Source: CAUZJO01 sp963580245 | GTDB lineage: Bacteria > Sumerlaeota > Sumerlaeia > MVZB01 | DNA length: 12,014 nt | Assembly (NCBI GenBank): GCA_963580245.1 | Contig: CAUZJO010000140.1 | Span: 1-12,014 of the forward strand | Direction: 5' to 3' | Shown: positions 1 to 4,776 of the stretch, one piece after another | Numbering within the stretch: position 1 is the stretch's first letter | Layout of the letters: the number at the start of each line of letters is the position of its first letter | Notes under the pieces: generated by a model | Databases searched by the model: none | What the model saw: only the letters and a program-made list of their open reading frames with translations | Told to the model about the DNA's origin: nothing | Made by a program: the position numbers and the translations under genes

Positions 1-189
1 TGCCGGCTGTGGGACGCCGAGGGCGACGCGTTCAATGCAATCGGGAGCGCGGCGGGGATGAATTTCAGGAAACTGCTGGCCCACGCGGCGGTTTTTCATT
101 ATTTTTTGCTGCGTCTGGCGCAAATCACGAGTCGAAAACGGATGCCTCTGGTTCACTCGAGTTCAGCTCTGATCGGCTGGGCTGCTTGA
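1..189 (+). pseudogene. IS5-family transposase, C-terminal end (cut by window edge)
   Basis: Frame 1 is open from the first base to a TGA at 187-189, giving 62 residues. The start reads LWDAEGDAFNAIGSAAG followed by MNFRKLL and a hydrophobic basic tail. The pattern GDxxNAxxxAAGxNFRKLL is the usual C-terminus of IS5-family DDE transposases, just after the catalytic Glu region, which lies outside the window. The frame has no start codon of its own because the gene enters from the left, so I cannot tell whether the full transposase is intact. The match is by pattern recognition. The assignment to the IS5 family is fairly secure; the subgroup is not. Confidence 0.72.
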
Positions 190-212
190 GCAGGGCTTTT
201 TCAGAATCGACT
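1..212 (+). mobile_element. Right end of an IS5-family insertion sequence
   Basis: This covers the transposase tail plus a short stretch past its stop. The T-rich segment around 194-210 (ggctttttcagaatcgac) resembles the terminal inverted repeat of some IS5-type elements, and an unrelated open frame emerges right after it. The exact boundary and any target-site duplication cannot be fixed because the left end is outside the window. The end coordinate is approximate, to within about 15 bases. Confidence 0.45.
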
Positions 213-568
213 ACACTAACAGGCAAGACGTGGATGTCGCCTGGGAGGCATCGGGGGAGGTCGTGGTGGTCGCATGGTCACCTTGGAACGCGGGCACCAA
301 CATCCGTTACTTCAGCTGGACCAAGGGGACGGCACTGGCCGGCGGGACCGTCCAGACCGGACCGGATTTCCTGAACGATATATATCTGGTCCGTACATTC
401 CCGATACATAACAGCGAAAAGATCATCCTGATGACGCGCAACGCAACCTCCACGTTGCGCTACAGCCTGTGGACGGGCGACAAATTCGCCAGCGATCCCG
501 CGATCCTGCTCGGCGACAGTCTCCAAAATGCGGTAGACATGCCGTTCGACATCGCCGGTGGCCCATAG
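213..568 (+). pseudogene. 3' remnant of a probable secreted repeat protein, interrupted by the IS5 element
   Basis: Frame 2 is open from 173 to a TAG at 566-568 and carries a protein-like sequence from about codon 230 on: DVDVAWEASGEVVVVAWSPW, then IRYFSWTKG, then LRYSLWTGDKF. The W-x-G spacing repeats (YFSWTKG, YSLWTGD), suggesting a beta-rich repeat such as those in large secreted proteins of planctomycete-like bacteria. There is no convincing ribosome binding site before the GTG at 230, and the protein-like frame runs back to the end of the IS. I therefore read it as the C-terminal remnant of a longer gene cut by the element. The function is not recognised. A short stand-alone gene from GTG 230 (112 aa) is the alternative. 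Confidence 0.45.
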
Positions 569-623
569 ACACCGACGCCAACGCCCCCGGTTGAGATGCA
601 CGGGTCGGCGACTTTAAGGAGAC

Positions 624-1535
624 CTAAGGTTTCTCATCCGCCTCGGCCGATGGTTCCTCGGCCTTCTCGGCGACGGCTGTCGCCGTGGTGGCGTCATCGC
701 CGGCGAGGAGCTTGACGTACTTGGCGACCGCTTCGATCTCCTTGTCCGTCAACTTGTCTTCCATCGGTTTCATCAACGTGTCGGGGATGCCTTGGCGGAT
801 CGTCTCGGTGATTTCGGCCAGCGAATCGCCGTAACGCCAGACGCCGTTGATCAGGTTCAACTCGGGGATCTCGGCGTTGCCGTCCTCTTCGTGACAAATC
901 GAACACATCTCCTCGAAGACGGCCGTGGCCAGCTTTAATTCCGGGCCCTCGAGGACGATCTTCTCCTCGGGCTCCTTGGTCGCGGCGCCGGTGGTCGGCT
1001 CGGCCGGGGCGAGCGTCAGCACGTAGCGGGCGAGGTTCTCGATCTCCTCGGCCGTGAATTTGTCCTGCAGTGGCTTCATCAACGTGTCCTCGATCCCCTC
1101 GTTGATCGTCCGCTTGATATCGGCCAACGTTCCGCCGTGCAGCCACTGGCCGTCGGTCAGGTCGAGCTTGGGGTCTTCGGCGGCCCCGCCCTCTTCGTGG
1201 CAGATCGCGCACATCTCCTCGAAGATCGTCACGGCGGCCTTAAGGGACTTTTCATCGAGCGGGGCCGGGGGGTCCGCTTCGGCGGGCGAGGGTTCCTTTT
1301 CCTCCGAGCCGGAGGCGCGGCCAGGTCCGAAGATGATAAGCGCGCAAAGCAGAAAGACCGGAAGCGACCAAAGCCACCCCGGGATCCGACCCCAACGGGA
1401 GCCATTTGGGTGGGGAACGGTGAACGGCCGTCCATCCTGGCGCGAGCGATCCTCCTGCGTGTTTCGTCGCGGAGAATTCGCTTCGTCCTCCATCCTTGAT
1501 CTTACTTTGCAAATGCGAGTCTGTGTGTCCGACAT
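624..1535 (-). CDS. Membrane-anchored dihaem c-type cytochrome with two tandem haem domains
   Basis: This predicted electron carrier has two class I cytochrome c domains similar in style to the haem domains of cbb3 oxidase subunit III (CcoP/FixP). From the ATG at 1535 it is 303 aa: a hydrophilic N-terminus (1-50), one hydrophobic segment (about 51-72, WLWSLPVFLLCALIIF), an acidic Pro/Glu linker, then domain 1 with CAICH (109-113) and domain 2 with CSICH (211-215). The candidate axial methionines are Met153 and Met255, each in DTLMKP. The C-terminus is an Ala/Glu-rich tail. By hand count the two domains match at about 44 of 76 positions without gaps, so this is an internal duplication. The hydrophobic segment may be an uncleaved anchor or a long signal peptide; haem attachment places the rest in the periplasm. 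A TTG at 1553 and an ATG at 1493 are other possible starts; GGA seven bases upstream favours 1535. No oxidase genes adjoin it, so its partner is unknown. Confidence 0.85.
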   Translation of the reverse strand: MSDTQTRICKVRSRMEDEANSPRRNTQEDRSRQDGRPFTVPHPNGSRWGRIPGWLWSLPVFLLCALIIFGPGRASGSEEKEPSPAEADPPAPLDEKSLKAAVTIFEEMCAICHEEGGAAEDPKLDLTDGQWLHGGTLADIKRTINEGIEDTLMKPLQDKFTAEEIENLARYVLTLAPAEPTTGAATKEPEEKIVLEGPELKLATAVFEEMCSICHEEDGNAEIPELNLINGVWRYGDSLAEITETIRQGIPDTLMKPMEDKLTDKEIEAVAKYVKLLAGDDATTATAVAEKAEEPSAEADEKP

Positions 1536-1826
1536 AAACCTATCCGCGTCCAATAGATCTACAGAGCAGGAGGGAGCCCCCGGCTCGCCATTTCATCTGA
1601 ATTGGTTCGTTGATTCAATCGATAAAGGCCAACCATACTTACCATTAGACCCCCCGTCCGTGCCCCGAGGTTTGGTCCAATGCGCGGCGGGGTCGCTCCC
1701 GGTTGCTCCCAAAACGCCTCTCTTGAGACACGCAAACCTGATTCGTGCCCCCCCGTCCGGAAGACAGGAATCGGTAGTGGGTCAGTTCCATGATCCCGCC
1801 CCGATTCTCTCCATGATCAAAGATTT

Positions 1827-1872
1827 CCCGCCACTTGCGTGGCGGGCTGAAAGCAATCGTCCCTGCCGGGAC
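1827..1872. repeat. Pair of adjacent hairpins in intergenic DNA
   Basis: The first hairpin is a perfect 8-bp stem with a 4-base loop: cccgccac (1827-1834), ttgc, gtggcggg (1839-1846). The second is gtccc (1859-1863), tgcc, gggac (1868-1872). The bases ctgaa follow the first directly and the second after it shares an A with the stem. There is no U-tract on either strand, so they do not look like intrinsic terminators. They could be a REP-like extragenic element or a regulatory structure for one of the divergent transcripts. Confidence 0.4.
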
Positions 1873-1954
1873 TGAATTCTTAGAGGCACCTTATTTAAGT
1901 TACTTTGCTGGACCGTAAAATACGCAGACGACCGCCAGATCTGACCAGCCTCGA

Positions 1955-1985
1955 TCCGTGAGAATCCGTAAAATCCGCAAAATCA
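1955..1985. repeat. Degenerate short tandem repeat (atccgtgagaatccgtaaaa type)
   Basis: Three near-copies of a unit close to atccgtaaa lie in a row: atccgtgaga, atccgtaaa, atccgcaaaa. Similar aatccgt-type runs occur between genes in many GC-rich genomes. It is only about 30 bases and has no evident function. Confidence 0.35.
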
Positions 1986-2107
1986 GCGTCCCATTCTTCA
2001 GTCCTGATCCTTGATCCAAAGAATCCTATCAATTGACCTCCCGCATCCGCTTGGGCAAGATGGCTCGTCTTTACGCACCCACTCGCCCTCCCGTGCGTAT
2101 ACCCATA

Positions 2108-2115
2108 AGAGGAGA
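2108..2115 (+). promoter_or_regulatory. Strong ribosome binding site that fixes the pepA start
   Basis: The sequence agaggaga, with AGGAG at 2110-2114, stands seven bases before ATG 2122. It decides this start over the TTG 111 bases upstream in the same frame. Confidence 0.8.
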
Positions 2116-2121
2116 ATCCAG

Positions 2122-3591
2122 ATGAACATCAATGTGACGGCCAAGACGCCGGCGGCCAAGGCGACCGTGTTGACCGCGCTGATCGACCTGGGCGCGGACC
2201 GGCCGCTTTTCGATAAACGAGTGGCCCGCGAACACCCGGCGGCGGCGGATCTCGCTCGCCGCAGGCGGGGTGGGGGCCTGAATAAGCCATACCTGGCCGT
2301 CGGCGACGCCCCGCTGCTCTACCTGCCCGCTCAGGCCGCCAAGTTTTGGGACAACGACGAAAAGGTTCGCATCCTGGCCGCGCGCGCTTACAACGAGGCG
2401 CTGGCGCGGGGGTCCGCGTCGCTGGCGATCCCCCTCGACGGACCCGCCGGGCCCGCCGCCGCGCCGCTGGTCGCCGAGGGCCTGGCGCTGGCCGCTTACC
2501 GCTTTGATAAGTACAAGGGCACGGCGGACGGGGAGAAGGACCTCAGCGTCAAGCTGATCGCGTCGCCGCCGGGAGAGGTGCGCGAGGCGATTCAGGGCCG
2601 GCTTCAGGTGATCGAGTCCGTCAACCGCGCGCGTGATCTGGTCAACGAACCGGGCTCAGTCGCCACGCCCGCCGAGGTCGAGGCCCGCGCGCGCCAGGTC
2701 GCCGAGGCCGCCGGGCTCAAGATCACCGTCCTGGACGACAAAGAGCTGGCCAAGAAGGGCTACGAGGGGCTGGTCACGGTCGGCCGGGGCGGCAACGTCC
2801 CGCCGCGGATGATCGTGCTCAAATACACGCCCGCCGGCGCAAAGCGCGGAAAAGGCCCGCACCTGGGCCTGCTGGGCAAAGGGCTGACGTTCGACACCGG
2901 CGGCGTCTCGATCAAGCCGGCCTCCAAGATGTGGGAGATGAAGGGCGATATGTCGGGCGCGGCGGCGGTGCTCTACGCGATCGAGGCGATCGCCGCCGCC
3001 GAGGCCCCGATCCCCGTCACCGCCGTCATCGTGACCGCCCAGAATTACGTCGACGCCAACTCGGTCGTGCCCGGCGACATCATCCGCGCCCGCAACGGCA
3101 AGACGATCCACATCGACAACACCGACGCCGAGGGCCGGCTGATCCTGACCGATGGCCTGTGGCGGATGGGCGAGGAGAAAGTCACGCACCTGGTCGACGT
3201 GGCCACGCTGACCGGCGCCTGCCTGCGGGCGCTGGGCACGTCGCTCTCCGGCGTCTTCGGCAACGACGACTTCGCCAACCGGCTCGCCGACGTGGCCGGG
3301 GCCCAGGGCGAGCCGTGCTGGCGCCTGCCGCTGGTCGAGGAATACAGCGAGTGGATCAAATGCGACATCGCCGACCTGAACAACATCAGCACCCGAGGCC
3401 CCAATGCCGGCGCGACCACCGCCGCCCTGTTCCTGCGCGAGTTCGTCCCCGCAGGCGTCCACTGGGCCCACCTCGACATCGCCGGCACGTTCATCGCCGA
3501 AAAGCCGTGGAAATACTTCAAACCGGGGGCGACCGGCGTCATGGTCCGCACGCTGACGGCCCTGGCCGGCGCGATATCTTCAGACGCATAG
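2122..3591 (+). CDS. pepA: Leucyl aminopeptidase (M17 family, PepA type)
   Basis: A cytosolic dinuclear-metal exopeptidase that removes N-terminal residues, with preference for Leu, from peptides during protein turnover. The 489-aa product has the usual length. The M17 C-terminal catalytic domain is complete. Lys253, Asp258, Asp276, Asp335 and Glu337 correspond to the metal ligands, and Lys265 and Arg339 to the catalytic residues. All spacings equal those of E. coli PepA (K270, D275, K282, D293, D352, E354, R356). The family signature NTDAEGRL is at 333-340, preceded by GKGLTFDTGG. The N-terminal half is the more variable, as usual. The ATG at 2122 is chosen for the strong AGGAG at 2110-2114, seven bases upstream; a frame extension back to 2011 is unsupported. 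It is transcribed alone. Very confident. Confidence 0.95.
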   Translation: MNINVTAKTPAAKATVLTALIDLGADRPLFDKRVAREHPAAADLARRRRGGGLNKPYLAVGDAPLLYLPAQAAKFWDNDEKVRILAARAYNEALARGSASLAIPLDGPAGPAAAPLVAEGLALAAYRFDKYKGTADGEKDLSVKLIASPPGEVREAIQGRLQVIESVNRARDLVNEPGSVATPAEVEARARQVAEAAGLKITVLDDKELAKKGYEGLVTVGRGGNVPPRMIVLKYTPAGAKRGKGPHLGLLGKGLTFDTGGVSIKPASKMWEMKGDMSGAAAVLYAIEAIAAAEAPIPVTAVIVTAQNYVDANSVVPGDIIRARNGKTIHIDNTDAEGRLILTDGLWRMGEEKVTHLVDVATLTGACLRALGTSLSGVFGNDDFANRLADVAGAQGEPCWRLPLVEEYSEWIKCDIADLNNISTRGPNAGATTAALFLREFVPAGVHWAHLDIAGTFIAEKPWKYFKPGATGVMVRTLTALAGAISSDA

Positions 3592-3840
3592 GTCTGTAGG
3601 GTCGGTGTGAGCTTTACCCATCCGCTTCCCACTGTTCCGGCGCGATGGCTTATCCCCCCATTGCGACGTCTGCGATCCATCAAGCGATCCGTTCTCCCGG
3701 ATCATTCCACGTCCCAATGCCCGACCGAGGTTGCATTCCGACTTCAATTCGCGTGCATTTGACCCTGCGGAGTGGGATGATCCACTCAAGACAGGGTGGA
3801 TTGAACGGTTTGGTTAGCGATATGGGGAATGTCGGTTTAT

Positions 3841-3847
3841 AGGAGGT
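3841..3847 (+). promoter_or_regulatory. Consensus Shine-Dalgarno sequence of the pseudopilin gene
   Basis: AGGAGGT lies seven bases before ATG 3855, an unusually perfect site for this window. It survives although the gene is interrupted. Confidence 0.8.
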
Positions 3848-3854
3848 AAGTTCG

Positions 3855-4325
3855 ATGAGAACTGGCGCGGTTAAGCAGGGATTCACATTAATTGAACTAT
3901 TGATCGTGGTAGCCATCATCGCAATATTGGCGGCCATCGCGGTGCCCAACTTTCTGGAGGCCCAGGTCCGGTCCAAAATCTCAAGGGCGATGGCCGATAT
4001 GCAATCGATAAGGACCGCGATGATGTCATACCTGGTGGACAATAATAACTATCCCATTCTTGCTTCTCCAAACGGGCTGTATCTCGGTTTCTTAATGGTG
4101 CAGGGCGGTGATGGAACAACGTTTCAAGGGGGGATGCGAGGATACGCGGGAAGCTTATTGACGACGCCAATCGCTTACCTTGCTAGCATTCCCATGGATG
4201 TTTTTAATACCACCCTTTTCGCTCCACCAGGTCCTCAATCTGGATTGAGAATACGCACCTTATCGGTGGTGGCGGAGATTCAACCCCCGGGGGGAAATAA
4301 TCCTAAAATGATCGCGTGGTTTTGA
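3855..4325 (+). pseudogene. Type II/IV pseudopilin (prepilin-type cleavage/methylation protein), truncated by an in-frame TGA
   Basis: The N-terminus is a textbook class III signal: basic leader MRTGAVKQG, cleavage after Gly9 by prepilin peptidase, then FTLIELLIVVAIIAILAAIA with Glu at mature position 5, forming the membrane helix and assembly spine of a GspG/PilE-like subunit. The middle carries NNNYP and SLLTTPIAYLASIPMD motifs, typical of pseudopilins of planctomycete-like bacteria. AGGAGGT at 3841-3847 gives an excellent start. The frame stops at TGA 4323-4325 after 156 codons. The next codons in the same frame (4326-4529) encode the conserved C-terminus of this family, so the TGA is probably a nonsense mutation, or less likely a recoded stop. 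A shortened pilin could still be made and anchored. Base composition is markedly less GC-rich than the flanking genes. Confidence 0.82.
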
Positions 4326-4529
4326 GAGATGAGAGCGGTCTTGGGAGACTTATTTCCTGAAACACTGGATTGGGCCATCGAGAGCGCGGGTCCGGACTTG
4401 AGGTGGTGGGATGTGGGATATGACGGCTGGCGCAATCCTGGCGGCTTTATCTATGATCCAACCAACGGAACGGTCAGCGAAGGGCAGCTGGCAGTGTCGG
4501 ATCGGGGATGGATCTCACCCCGGAAATAG
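4326..4529 (+). pseudogene. Detached C-terminal part of the pseudopilin
   Basis: This is in the same frame as the pilin gene and begins immediately after its TGA. It encodes about 67 residues including WAIESAGPDLRWWD and FIYDPTNGTVSEGQ. The S-x-GPD and YDPTNGTVS-x-G elements are the usual ending of this pseudopilin family, so it belongs to the upstream gene: 224 codons in all, with the stop at codon 157. An ATG exists at 4329, but no ribosome binding site precedes it, so separate translation is unlikely. It ends with TAG at 4527-4529. Confidence 0.7.
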
Positions 4530-4562
4530 ATTCCCTCGATAAATAGCGGAAGGAGCACCGCG

Positions 4563-4680
4563 ATGCGAATGAATTGGCTTCTACTTTCAACTATCTTTTC
4601 ATTCATGCAAATTTGTCCTGGGAGCTGAACCGAATCTAACTCTATATTTTCACGCCCCGACTTCGATATTATATCAGGTC
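4563..4680 (+). pseudogene. N-terminal remnant of a secreted protein, frameshifted in its signal peptide
   Basis: AGGAG at 4551-4555 sits seven bases before ATG 4563, which starts a signal-peptide-like MRMNWLLLSTIFSFMQ. The starting frame ends at TGA 4626-4628 after 21 codons. From about 4612 the +1 frame continues it as FVLGAEPNLTLYFHAPTS, which supplies the rest of a hydrophobic core, a VLGA cleavage site and a mature N-terminus. A single-base indel near 4608-4614 would join the two. No protein-like sequence can be followed beyond about 4680, where GC-rich DNA begins, so the rest appears deleted. It follows the pilin gene by 33 bases and was probably its operon partner. The function is unknown. 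The reading-frame join is inference. Confidence 0.5.
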
Positions 4681-4723
4681 TTCGGGCCCGCCGCCAAGAG
4701 GGGTTGGGGGCGGGGCGACCGAT

Positions 4724-4750
4724 TCGCCCGGCCTCGGTTCGGACGGGCGA
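4724..4750 (+). promoter_or_regulatory. Inverted repeat just upstream of aceE
   Basis: tcgcccg (4724-4730) and cgggcga (4744-4750) form a perfect 7-bp stem around a 13-base loop, ending 26 bases before the TTG start. It could be a leader hairpin or an operator. There is no T-run, so it is not a terminator. It may be chance in GC-rich DNA. Confidence 0.3.
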
Positions 4751-4776
4751 GATTTCATGGATGAAGGCGCGCGGCA

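Larger units (their letters stand above)
1536..2121. other. Gene-free divergent region between the cytochrome and aminopeptidase genes
   Basis: About 590 bases separate two divergent genes, so promoters for both should lie here, but I see no convincing -35/-10 pair. Open frames crossing it have no family resemblance. It contains two adjacent hairpins (1827-1872), a degenerate short repeat (about 1955-1985), and the octamer ccatgatc twice (about 1789 and 1811). The 1890-1990 part is clearly more AT-rich than the flanking genes. Confidence 0.6.

Noticed and set aside
1590..1625. Possible promoter for the cytochrome gene (minus strand, TTGAAT with a 17-base spacer to TGAAAT)
   Set aside because: Only four of six bases match in each box. 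This is too weak to list without expression data.
1054..1875. Plus-strand frame opposite the cytochrome gene
   Set aside because: It overlaps the antisense of both CxxCH domains and has Ser/Pro-rich sequence of no recognisable family.
2011..2121. Upstream extension of pepA to the TTG at 2011
   Set aside because: The strong AGGAG before ATG 2122 and the normal M17 length from that codon argue against it. The extra residues have no family match.
2656..3471. Long minus-strand open frame opposite pepA
   Set aside because: It is a shadow of a high-GC gene: low-complexity Arg/Gly/Asp/Val-rich, with no motif, against a gene with all catalytic residues.
3686..3703. Hairpin gatccg-ttctcc-cggatc as the pepA terminator
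   Set aside because: The 6-bp stem is perfect but no T-run follows, and it lies about 95 bases after the stop codon. It could be chance.
3645..3842. 65-codon frame before the pseudopilin
   Set aside because: There is no ribosome binding site, no motif and no hydrophobic segment. Its end merely precedes the pilin Shine-Dalgarno.
4323..4325. TGA read as tryptophan or selenocysteine in the pilin
   Set aside because: aceF ends at TGA at its expected C-terminus, so TGA is a normal stop here, and I see no evidence for a selenocysteine insertion element.
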